Positions 8,737 to 15,334 of a stretch of 25,874 nt of DNA are shown one piece after another. Made by a program: the position numbers and the translations under genes. Where the stretch lies: positions 1-25,874 of the forward strand of contig CACYBN010000001.1 of NCBI GenBank assembly GCA_902772675.1, read 5' to 3'. The notes beneath the pieces were generated by a model. That model did not search any database. It was not told where the DNA came from and was given only the letters and a program-made list of their open reading frames with translations. This stretch comes from an uncultured Erysipelotrichaceae bacterium. GTDB taxonomy: Bacteria > Bacillota_I > Bacilli_A > RF39 > UBA660. Each line of letters begins with the position of its first letter. Position 1 is the stretch's first letter.

Positions 8737-10218
8737 ATGAAAAAGATAATATTGTTAATTACAATATTATCTATAATTATAGGTTTAAAAATTGATGTAT
8801 ATGCAGCTTCTTATACTGATAAAATGATTGTATCAGATGTTATAGATGGTATATATTATGCTAAAGAAAAAAATGGTAATATTGAATATCGTCGTGCTAA
8901 ATTTAAAAGAAGAACTAGTGATAATAGTATAGTTTATTGTATTGAACCTTTTGTAGATATTACAGAATCTAATGAATATAAAGGATACGATAGTAACTAT
9001 GAAAAATTATTAGGTCTTTCTAAAACTGATTGGGAAAGAATCTCTTTGTTAGCTTATTATGGATATGGTTATAAGAATCATACTGCAAGTAAATGGTATC
9101 CAATTACACAGTTGTTAATTTGGGAAACAATAGATAAAAAAGCAAGTTTTTATTATACAGATTCTTTTAAAGGTAAAAAGATTAGTAAATTTGAAGAGGA
9201 AATTGAAGAGATAGAGTCATTAGTATCAAAACATAATGTAAAACCATCATTTGATAATTCATCTATCGAAGTAAGTATAAATGATGAAATAGTTATAAAA
9301 GATAAGAATAAAGTATTAGATAAATTTAAAATAAAAAATTCTAATATTGATACTAGTATAAATGATAATAGTTTAATTATAAAAACTAATAAAGAAGAAA
9401 AAGAATATGAAATTGAATTAATTAAAGAAGATAATATTTATAAGAATGTACCTATTATTTATGTAAGTGATACTTATCAAAATATTTTATCAGTAGGTTC
9501 ATATATCCCTGTTAATTCAAAATTAAAAATAAATGTGTCATCAGGTAATATAAAAATTACTAAGATTGATAGTGATAGTAAAGATACTAATCCACAAGGT
9601 GAAGCTAAACTAGAAGGAGCAATTTATGAATTATTAGATGCTTCAAATAATAGTTATGGAAAAATTGAAATAAAGGATAATAGTACCGGTATACTAGAAC
9701 ATATAAAATATGGGGAGTATATTTTAAAAGAAATAGAGGCTGGTAAAGGATATAAGACTGATAAGCAAGAACATAAAATAACTATTAATGAAAATAATAA
9801 AGAAGTTGATTTAAAATTAGAAAATGAAGTTATAAAAAATAAATTTAGAATATATAAATATTATGAATTAGATAAAAATAAGAAGAGTGTTGAATCCAAT
9901 ATAATATTTGAAATATTTAATTCAAATAATGAATTGGTAAAAGAAATTAAAACAAATGAAAATGGTATTATAGATTTTTCTTTACCATATGGTAATTATA
10001 CTATTAAGCAAAAAAATACTACTGATGGGTATTTAAAAGTTGATGATATAAAAATAAATGTAAAAGAAGATAGTGATGAGGTAAAAGAATTTTATCTTAA
10101 TGATCTAAAAATACCTGATACAAACGAAAATGAATTATTGAGTTATATATTGATAATCTTACTCTTATTATTATTTATTATACTTTCAATAAATATATAT
10201 GAAGAAATTAATAATTAA
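8737..10218 (+). CDS. Secreted thioester-domain adhesin with two SpaA/CnaB-like repeats and sortase signal
   Basis: A predicted cell-surface protein of 493 residues. Residues 1-23 are a signal peptide (cleavage after VYA). Residues about 30-165 look like a thioester domain: YCI with Cys68 and TQLLIW with Gln125 match the Cys and Gln motifs that form the internal thioester in Gram-positive adhesins. Two SpaA/CnaB-type beta domains follow. The first (about 270-365) has candidate isopeptide residues K276, E332 and N363; the second (about 369-456) has Gln425 where the first has Glu. IPDTN (459-463), a hydrophobic helix (about 467-486) and a short tail form a non-canonical sorting signal. A strong AAAGGAGGT (8726-8733) selects the ATG at 8737; the in-frame upstream extension starts inside helD and is rejected. 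The ligand is unknown. Confidence 0.85.
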   Translation: MKKIILLITILSIIIGLKIDVYAASYTDKMIVSDVIDGIYYAKEKNGNIEYRRAKFKRRTSDNSIVYCIEPFVDITESNEYKGYDSNYEKLLGLSKTDWERISLLAYYGYGYKNHTASKWYPITQLLIWETIDKKASFYYTDSFKGKKISKFEEEIEEIESLVSKHNVKPSFDNSSIEVSINDEIVIKDKNKVLDKFKIKNSNIDTSINDNSLIIKTNKEEKEYEIELIKEDNIYKNVPIIYVSDTYQNILSVGSYIPVNSKLKINVSSGNIKITKIDSDSKDTNPQGEAKLEGAIYELLDASNNSYGKIEIKDNSTGILEHIKYGEYILKEIEAGKGYKTDKQEHKITINENNKEVDLKLENEVIKNKFRIYKYYELDKNKKSVESNIIFEIFNSNNELVKEIKTNENGIIDFSLPYGNYTIKQKNTTDGYLKVDDIKINVKEDSDEVKEFYLNDLKIPDTNENELLSYILIILLLLLFIILSINIYEEINN

Positions 10219-10807
10219 GATAATACTTCTACTAATAATAACTTTAATTTTAATTATTATTAGAGTAAGACTAGAGCAAAAGAAAGTCCAAGAAATAGAA
10301 TTTGAAAGTGTTCAAATATTTAAAGAGAATATAAGAGATAGTCATAATAGTATACAAGTAAATAATAATATAAGAGTTAGTCATAATAGTATACAAGTAA
10401 AAAATAATAAAAGAATAATTAAATATGATATGGTAATAGAAATACCTAAAATTAATTTATCTAAAGGAATATTAAAAAAATATGATAAAAATAATAATGT
10501 AGATAAAAATGTAACTATATTAAAAGAATCTAGTTATCCAGATAAAGAAGGTAATATATTTATCGCAGCTCATTCTGGAACAGGTATACATTCATACTTT
10601 AGAAAATTAGATAAGTTAGATATGGGAGATAAAGTATACTTATATTATAAAAATAAAAAATATAAATATTCTGTAATAGATATCAAAGAAGTAATTAAAA
10701 GTAGTAAAACTACTATAAAAACACAGAAGAATAATAGTTTAGTATTAATTACTTGTAGCCCTAAAAATAAAGGAAATAATTTAATAATTGAATTAGAAAA
10801 AGAGTAA
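10199..10807 (+). CDS. Small membrane-anchored sortase, probably dedicated to the upstream adhesin
   Basis: A 202-residue sortase-family transpeptidase. Residues about 4-21 are a membrane anchor, 25-72 a stalk with a 13-residue tandem repeat, and about 73-200 the catalytic barrel. The catalytic His is in FIAAHSGTG (H125) and the nucleophile in LVLITCSP (C186). The Arg that normally follows the Cys, just before the last beta-strand, is replaced by Asn (N194 in GNNLIIE), and no Arg occurs after C186. The layout (N-terminal anchor, TC-x-P) is nearest to class D-like sortases, which is inference. The gene overlaps the adhesin by 20 nt with no visible ribosome site, suggesting coupled translation. 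Family membership is clear; activity is uncertain because of the missing Arg. Confidence 0.85.
   Translation: MKKLIIKIILLLIITLILIIIRVRLEQKKVQEIEFESVQIFKENIRDSHNSIQVNNNIRVSHNSIQVKNNKRIIKYDMVIEIPKINLSKGILKKYDKNNNVDKNVTILKESSYPDKEGNIFIAAHSGTGIHSYFRKLDKLDMGDKVYLYYKNKKYKYSVIDIKEVIKSSKTTIKTQKNNSLVLITCSPKNKGNNLIIELEKE
10328..10405 (+). repeat. 39-bp tandem duplication inside the sortase gene
   Basis: Two adjacent 39-bp units (10328-10366 and 10367-10405) are nearly identical and keep the reading frame. They encode a 13-residue stalk unit with core SHNSIQV. Only a few bases differ (for example Asp versus Val codon), so the duplication is recent. Confidence 0.95.
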
Positions 10808-10853
10808 ATTTTATAAAAATAATAAAAAATTTTTAAAAATTTCTCTTTTTTTT
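10802..10853 (+). terminator. Terminator of the adhesin-sortase operon
   Basis: GAG plus AAATTTT (10802-10812, one bulged T) can pair with AAAATTT plus CTC (10836-10845), followed by eight T (10846-10853). The 5' arm includes the sortase stop codon. The stem is AT-rich with a long AT loop, so its strength is uncertain, but the position and T-tract fit. Confidence 0.6.
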
Positions 10854-10903
10854 GATAAAAATGTAAAAAATGTCAAATAAAAAACTTTTATAAAAAAACG
10901 AAA

Positions 10904-10926
10904 AAATCCTTGATTTTAAAGGATTT
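10904..10926 (+). repeat. Inverted repeat across the S10 promoter -35 box
   Basis: AAATCCTT (10904-10911) and AAGGATTT (10919-10926) form a perfect 8-bp inverted repeat with a 7-nt centre that contains most of the -35 hexamer. Read on the minus strand it would be followed by a T-rich stretch like an intrinsic terminator, although no minus-strand gene was found in the window. It may be an operator, a bidirectional terminator remnant, or chance in AT-rich DNA. Confidence 0.5.
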
Positions 10927-10939
10927 GCTGTGTTATAAT
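10910..10939 (+). promoter_or_regulatory. Main promoter of the S10-spc-alpha superoperon
   Basis: TTGATT (-35, 10910-10915), an 18-nt spacer and TATAAT (10934-10939) with a TG extension (TGTTATAAT from 10931). Transcription would start near 10946, giving a leader of about 118 nt before rpsJ. No other promoter of similar quality was noticed within the 14-kb ribosomal gene cluster. Confidence 0.88.
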
Positions 10940-10945
10940 CTTAAT

Positions 10946-11058
10946 TGTGTGGCTGCGTAGATGTGCAAGGTTGTTGATACGCCCGGTAAAGTTGTAAGGT
11001 TAAATCAAGTTTTTGCACGGAGCATGTCTATACTAAGATATAGGCGAAGGGAGGACAT
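10946..11058 (+). promoter_or_regulatory. Structured 5' leader of the S10 operon (putative ribosomal-protein autoregulatory element)
   Basis: The leader can fold into an outer helix GCT/AGC (10952-10954 with 11021-11023) and a 6-bp helix GTGCAA (10963-10968) with TTGCAC (11013-11018). These enclose a multiloop containing GATACGCCCGG (10976-10986), which from memory resembles a motif upstream of rpsJ in other Firmicutes. A downstream hairpin CTATA/TATAG (11028-11043) lies before the Shine-Dalgarno GGGAGG (11049-11054). ATGTC (11024-11028) can also pair with GACAT (11054-11058), touching the ribosome site. In E. coli L4 controls this operon through its leader; the ligand here is not shown. Confidence 0.6.
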
Positions 11059-11063
11059 AGAAT

Positions 11064-11369
11064 ATGTCAAATGTAGTTCGTATAAAGTTAAAAGCTTACG
11101 ATCACAGAATTTTAGATAATGCTGCAACAAAAATAGTAGAAACTGTTAAGAGAACAGGTGGAGAAATAAGTGGACCTGTACCACTTCCAACTGAAATTCA
11201 AAAGTACACTATTTTAAGAGCTGTTCATAAATATAAAGATTCTCGTGAGCAATTCGAAATGCGTACACATAAGAGATTAATCGACATCAAAAATCCTAGT
11301 AAGGAAACAATTGATGCATTAACTCATTTAGATATACCAAGCGGTGTAGATATTCAAATTAAACAATAA
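11064..11369 (+). CDS. rpsJ: 30S ribosomal protein S10
   Basis: Small-subunit head protein, also the NusB partner (NusE) in transcription antitermination. The 101 residues show the family core: IRIKLKAYDHR-like start, TGGEISGPVPLPT and the RTHKRLIDI loop followed by LDIPSGVDI. GGGAGG at 11049-11054 precedes the ATG by 9 nt, next to the leader pairing described separately. It is the first gene of the superoperon, 17 nt before rplC. Confidence 0.98.
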   Translation: MSNVVRIKLKAYDHRILDNAATKIVETVKRTGGEISGPVPLPTEIQKYTILRAVHKYKDSREQFEMRTHKRLIDIKNPSKETIDALTHLDIPSGVDIQIKQ

Positions 11370-11386
11370 TTTATATGGAGGAAAAA

Positions 11387-12142
11387 ATGAAAAAAGGAAT
11401 CTTAGGTAAAAAAGTAGGAATGACTCAAGTTTTTACTAAGAGTGGAAAACTAATTCCTGTAACTGTTATTGAAGTTGAACCTAATGTTGTAACTCAAATC
11501 AAAACAAATGAAAAAGATGGATACAATGCTATTCAATTAGGTGCAGTAACTGTTAAGGAAAAAAGTTCTAACAAAGCAAAAATTGGTCATACAAACAAAG
11601 CTAATACAACTCCTAAGCGCTTCTTAAAAGAAATAAGAGGAGTTAACGTTGAAGATTATACATTAGGTCAAACAATTGATGCTTCAATCTTTAGCGAAGG
11701 AGAAGTTGTTGACGTAACTGGAACTAGTAAAGGTAAAGGTTACCAAGGTGTAATTAAACGTTGGAACCAATCAAGAGGTCCTATGGGACATGGTTCTCAA
11801 TACCATAGAGGTGTTGGTTCTCTTGGAACAATGTTACCAATGCATGTATTAAAAGGTAAGAAAATGCCTGGACATATGGGTAACGAACAAGTAACAATTC
11901 AAAATCTTGAAGTTGTTCAAATCGATTTAGAAAATAATGTTATTTTAATAAAAGGAAATGTTCCTGGTCCAAAAGGATCTTTAGTTATGATTAAAACTTC
12001 AGTTAAGAAAGGTGAACAAGTAAACGAAACAGAAGAATTAATTACTTATGTAGTTGAAGAAGCTGTTGAAGAAGAAAGTGCACCAGTAGAAGAAGTTAGC
12101 GAAGAAGTAGCTGCTGAAGAAACTGCAGAAACTGCTGAATAA
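11387..12142 (+). CDS. rplC: 50S ribosomal protein L3 with acidic C-terminal extension
   Basis: An early-assembly 23S-binding protein that reaches the peptidyl transferase centre. The start KKGILGKKVGMTQVF and the GPMGHGSQYHRGVGSLG loop are typical. It has 251 residues, about 40 more than usual. The extra part (about 216-251) is rich in Glu, Ala and Val and strongly acidic, which is unusual for a ribosomal protein. GGAGG at 11377-11381 selects the ATG at 11387, because the ATG at 11375 is inside and before that site. A 59-nt gap to rplD is the largest within the ribosomal cluster. Confidence 0.97.
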   Translation: MKKGILGKKVGMTQVFTKSGKLIPVTVIEVEPNVVTQIKTNEKDGYNAIQLGAVTVKEKSSNKAKIGHTNKANTTPKRFLKEIRGVNVEDYTLGQTIDASIFSEGEVVDVTGTSKGKGYQGVIKRWNQSRGPMGHGSQYHRGVGSLGTMLPMHVLKGKKMPGHMGNEQVTIQNLEVVQIDLENNVILIKGNVPGPKGSLVMIKTSVKKGEQVNETEELITYVVEEAVEEESAPVEEVSEEVAAEETAETAE

Positions 12143-12201
12143 TCATCACATAAAGAAAATGACAAATTATTACTAATGTGGTGAAAGGAGGATATGAAGT
12201 T

Positions 12202-12822
12202 ATGGAAAAGATCGCACTTTTAAATTTAAAAGGTGAAAAACTAAAGGATATTAAAATAAACAATGAAATATTTGGAATAGAACCAAATAAAAATGTTTTA
12301 TACGATGCAATTATTCTTACAAGAGCATCATTAAGACAAGGAACTCATAAAACTAAAAACCGTTCTGAAGTAAGCGGTGGTGGAAGAAAACCATGGCGTC
12401 AAAAAGGAACTGGTCATGCTAGACAAGGTTCAATAAGAGCTACTCAATGGGTAGGTGGTGGAGTACCATTCGGACCTAGACCAAGAGATTATAGTATCAA
12501 GATGAACAGAAAAGAAAGACGTTTAGCATTAATTAGTGCTTTAAGTACAAAAGCAGAAGATATGATGGTAGTTGAAAGTTTAACACTTAAAACTCCAAAA
12601 ACTAAAGAATTAAAATCTTTATTAGAAGGATTAAAATTAGAAAATACTAATACTTTAATTATTGTTAAAGAATTAGAAGAAAATATGATTTTAGCTAGTA
12701 GAAATCTTCAAAATGTAGTATTAATCGACGCTAGTGAAGTTAATGTATTAGATTTAATTTCAGCAGATAAGATTTTAACTACTGAAGAAGCAATAAGAAG
12801 TATTGAGGAGGTGCTAAAATAA
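12202..12822 (+). CDS. rplD: 50S ribosomal protein L4
   Basis: Binds 23S domain I and sends a loop into the peptide exit tunnel; in E. coli it also represses the S10 operon. The tunnel loop is well conserved: NRSEVSGGGRKPWRQKGTG and then ARQGSIRATQWVGGGVPFGP. It has 206 residues. The ATG at 12202 lies downstream of AAAGGAGGA (12184-12192). A GTG at 12178 is in frame but precedes that site. The stop is 1 nt from rplW. Confidence 0.97.
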   Translation: MEKIALLNLKGEKLKDIKINNEIFGIEPNKNVLYDAIILTRASLRQGTHKTKNRSEVSGGGRKPWRQKGTGHARQGSIRATQWVGGGVPFGPRPRDYSIKMNRKERRLALISALSTKAEDMMVVESLTLKTPKTKELKSLLEGLKLENTNTLIIVKELEENMILASRNLQNVVLIDASEVNVLDLISADKILTTEEAIRSIEEVLK

Positions 12823-12823
12823 T

Positions 12824-13117
12824 ATGAATACTAAATATTTAGAAATTTTAAAAGCACCAGTTATAACTGAAAAGACAAGAGCACTTGCTGAAAAAGAAGG
12901 AAAATATGTTTTTAAAGTTGATCCTCGTGCAAATAAAACAGAAATTAAACAAGCTATAGAAAAAATATTCAATGTTAAAGTTGAAGAAATTTCAACTATT
13001 AATGTTGTACCTAAAAAGAGAAGAGTTGGTCGTTATAGCGGATTAACTAATAGATCAAAGAAAGCTATTGTTAAATTAGCTGAAGGACAAACTATTAATT
13101 TTGGTGAGGAGGAATAA
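12824..13117 (+). CDS. rplW: 50S ribosomal protein L23
   Basis: Protein at the rim of the exit tunnel; docking site for trigger factor and the signal recognition particle. The 97 residues include the start LKAPVITEKT, YVFKVDPRANKTEIKQAIE, and FNVKVEEISTINVVPKKRR. GAGGAGGTG at 12805-12813, inside the end of rplD, supplies the ribosome site. Confidence 0.97.
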   Translation: MNTKYLEILKAPVITEKTRALAEKEGKYVFKVDPRANKTEIKQAIEKIFNVKVEEISTINVVPKKRRVGRYSGLTNRSKKAIVKLAEGQTINFGEEE

Positions 13118-13119
13118 TA

Positions 13120-13947
13120 ATGGCAATAAGAAATTATAAACCTACTACTCCTGGAAGACGTAAAATGAGCGCTTTAGTAAATGAAGAAATTACTACAAGT
13201 ACTCCAGAAAAAAGTTTATTAGCAACAAAAAGTAAAAAAGCAGGACGTAATAACTCTGGAAAAATTACTGTTAGACATCAAGGTGGAGGAGCAAAAAGAA
13301 AATACAGAATTATTGATTTTAAAAGAGATAAGAGAGATGTAGTTGGAAAAGTAGCTACAATCGAATACGATCCAAATAGAAGTGCAAATATTGCATTAGT
13401 TAATTACGTAGATGGAGAAAAAAGATATATAATCGCTCCAAAAGGAATCGAAGTTGGAATGGAAATAGTTGCTGGAGAAAGCGTTGATATTAAAGTTGGA
13501 AATGCTTTACCAATTGCTAATATTCCAGTTGGTACTGTAATTCATAATATTGAATTAAGACCAGGTAAGGGTGCTGAATTAGTAAGAAGTGCCGGAGCAT
13601 CTGCTCAAATCCTTGGACGTGAAGGAAATTATGTAATGGTTCGTTTATCAAGTGGAGAACAAAGAAAAGTTCTTGGAACTTGCTATGCAACTATAGGTGA
13701 AGTTGGAAACGAAGATTACAGCTTAGTAAAAATAGGAAAAGCTGGACGTACACGTCATATGGGTATCAGACCAACAGTTCGTGGATCTGTTATGAACCCT
13801 AATGATCACCCACATGGTGGTGGTGAAGGAAGAGCTCCAGTTGGACGTAAGTCACCAATGACACCTTGGGGTAAACCTGCACTTGGTGTTAAGACAAGAA
13901 AGAAAAAAGCGTCTGATAAGTTAATCGTACGTCGTCGTAGTAAATAA
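13120..13947 (+). CDS. rplB: 50S ribosomal protein L2
   Basis: A central 23S-binding protein needed for subunit joining and for the peptidyl transferase centre. It has 275 residues, standard for the family. Conserved blocks include GGGAKRKYRIIDFKR, NIPVGTVIHNIELRPGKG and the C-terminal NDHPHGGGEGRAP loop containing the conserved His. The ATG is 2 nt from the rplW stop, with a GAGGAGG site inside rplW. Confidence 0.98.
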   Translation: MAIRNYKPTTPGRRKMSALVNEEITTSTPEKSLLATKSKKAGRNNSGKITVRHQGGGAKRKYRIIDFKRDKRDVVGKVATIEYDPNRSANIALVNYVDGEKRYIIAPKGIEVGMEIVAGESVDIKVGNALPIANIPVGTVIHNIELRPGKGAELVRSAGASAQILGREGNYVMVRLSSGEQRKVLGTCYATIGEVGNEDYSLVKIGKAGRTRHMGIRPTVRGSVMNPNDHPHGGGEGRAPVGRKSPMTPWGKPALGVKTRKKKASDKLIVRRRSK

Positions 13948-13961
13948 GGAGGAAATTAAAT

Positions 13962-14231
13962 ATGGCAAGAAGTTTAAAAAAGGGACCTTATGTATTCGAA
14001 AGATTACTAAATAAGGTTAAAGAACTAAATAAAAGTGGTAAAAAAGAAGTTATCAAAACATGGTCACGCCGTTCTACAATTTATCCTGACTTTATTGGAC
14101 ACACTTTTGCAGTACATAACGGAAAAGAATTTATTCCAGTTTATGTAACAGAAGATATGGTAGGACACAAACTTGGAGAATTCGCTTTAACTCGTAAATT
14201 TGGTGGACATGGCGATAACAAAGATAAATAG
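13962..14231 (+). CDS. rpsS: 30S ribosomal protein S19
   Basis: Small-subunit head protein that forms a complex with S13 near the A-site tRNA. The 89 residues begin MARSLKKGPYV and contain TWSRRSTIYPDFIGHTFAVHNG and HKLGEFALTRKF, all typical. AAGGAGG precedes the ATG. Confidence 0.98.
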   Translation: MARSLKKGPYVFERLLNKVKELNKSGKKEVIKTWSRRSTIYPDFIGHTFAVHNGKEFIPVYVTEDMVGHKLGEFALTRKFGGHGDNKDK

Positions 14232-14249
14232 ACTAGGAGGTAAAAATAT

Positions 14250-14582
14250 ATGGAAGCAAAAGCAATAGCTAAAACTCAAAGAGTATCACCTATCAAAGCT
14301 CGTTTAGTAGTAGATATGATTCGTGGTAAAGATGTTAAAGATGCTTTAAATATTTTAAATAATACAAATAAAAAGTCTGCAAGACTTACAAAAAAAGTTT
14401 TAGATTCAGCTATAGCAAATGCTGTTAACAATTTAAATTTAGATGTTAATACATTATATGTTAAAGAAGCTAGAGTTGATGCTGGTCCTGTTATGAAAAG
14501 ACATATGTTTGATTCAAGAAGTCATATAGGACACAATGATAAAAGAACTAGTCACATTGTTATTACTGTGGCTAACAAGTAG
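14250..14582 (+). CDS. rplV: 50S ribosomal protein L22 with a divergent exit-tunnel loop
   Basis: Binds all 23S domains and lines the peptide exit tunnel with an extended beta-hairpin. The body is normal: QRVSPIKARLVVDMIRG at the start, MKR at 82-84 and KRTSHIVITV at the end, with 110 residues. The hairpin tip between them is not: the familiar MPRAKGRADR-type segment (E. coli 86-95) is MFDSRSHIGH here, with the same length. Flanking residues keep the frame, so this is not a sequencing frameshift by appearance. AGGAGGT at 14235-14241 gives the start. Confidence 0.96.
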   Translation: MEAKAIAKTQRVSPIKARLVVDMIRGKDVKDALNILNNTNKKSARLTKKVLDSAIANAVNNLNLDVNTLYVKEARVDAGPVMKRHMFDSRSHIGHNDKRTSHIVITVANK

Positions 14583-14600
14583 TCTGAAAAGGAGGAAATT

Positions 14601-15332
14601 ATGGGTCAAAAAGTTAGTCCAATTGGACTTAGAATAGGAATAAATAAAGACTGGGAAGCTAAATGGTATGCTAATAATTCTGAATTCGCTGATTACTTAG
14701 AAAAAGATATTTTAATTCGTAAATATGTAGAAAAGAATTTAGATAATGCAGGAATTAGCAAAGTCGAAATTGAAAGAAATAATAAAAGATGTGAATTAAT
14801 TATTCATACATCTAAACCAGGTGTTATCATCGGTAAAGGTGGAGAAGGAATTACTAACATCAAAGATGATATTAAAAAATTAGTTAATGAAGATGTTCAA
14901 GTATCTATCGTTGACGTTAAGAGAGCAGATTTAGATGCAGCATTAGTTGCTCAAAATATTGCTACACAAATCGAAGGAAGAGTATCATTCAGAGTTGCTC
15001 AAAAAAGAGCTATTCAAAATGCTATGAAAGCTGGAGCTAAAGGTATTAAGACATTAGCATCTGGACGTTTAGGTGGAGCTGATATAGCTAGAGGTGAAGG
15101 ATATTCTGAAGGAACAATTCCACTTCATACATTAAGAGCAGATATCGATTATGCAACAGCAGAAGCTGATACTACTTTTGGTAAGATTGGAATTAAAGTA
15201 TGGATCTATAAAGGTGAAATCTTAGATGGTGAATCTAAAGATAAAGAAGAAAGACCTAATAGAAACAGAAGAAATAACAACCAAAGAAGAGAAAGAAAAG
15301 AAGAAAATAATAAGGCTAAAGGAGGTAATTAA
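14601..15332 (+). CDS. rpsC: 30S ribosomal protein S3
   Basis: Forms part of the mRNA entry channel. A type II KH domain with the GVIIGKGGEGI loop follows the MGQKVSPIGLRIGI start, and the RLGGADIARGEGYSEG segment of the C-terminal domain is conserved. It has 243 residues, about 25 more than usual, owing to a hydrophilic Arg/Asn/Lys/Glu-rich tail after residue 211. The tail contains the ribosome site of rplP (AAAGGAGGT), which lies only 2 nt downstream. Confidence 0.97.
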   Translation: MGQKVSPIGLRIGINKDWEAKWYANNSEFADYLEKDILIRKYVEKNLDNAGISKVEIERNNKRCELIIHTSKPGVIIGKGGEGITNIKDDIKKLVNEDVQVSIVDVKRADLDAALVAQNIATQIEGRVSFRVAQKRAIQNAMKAGAKGIKTLASGRLGGADIARGEGYSEGTIPLHTLRADIDYATAEADTTFGKIGIKVWIYKGEILDGESKDKEERPNRNRRNNNQRRERKEENNKAKGGN

Positions 15333-15334
15333 TT

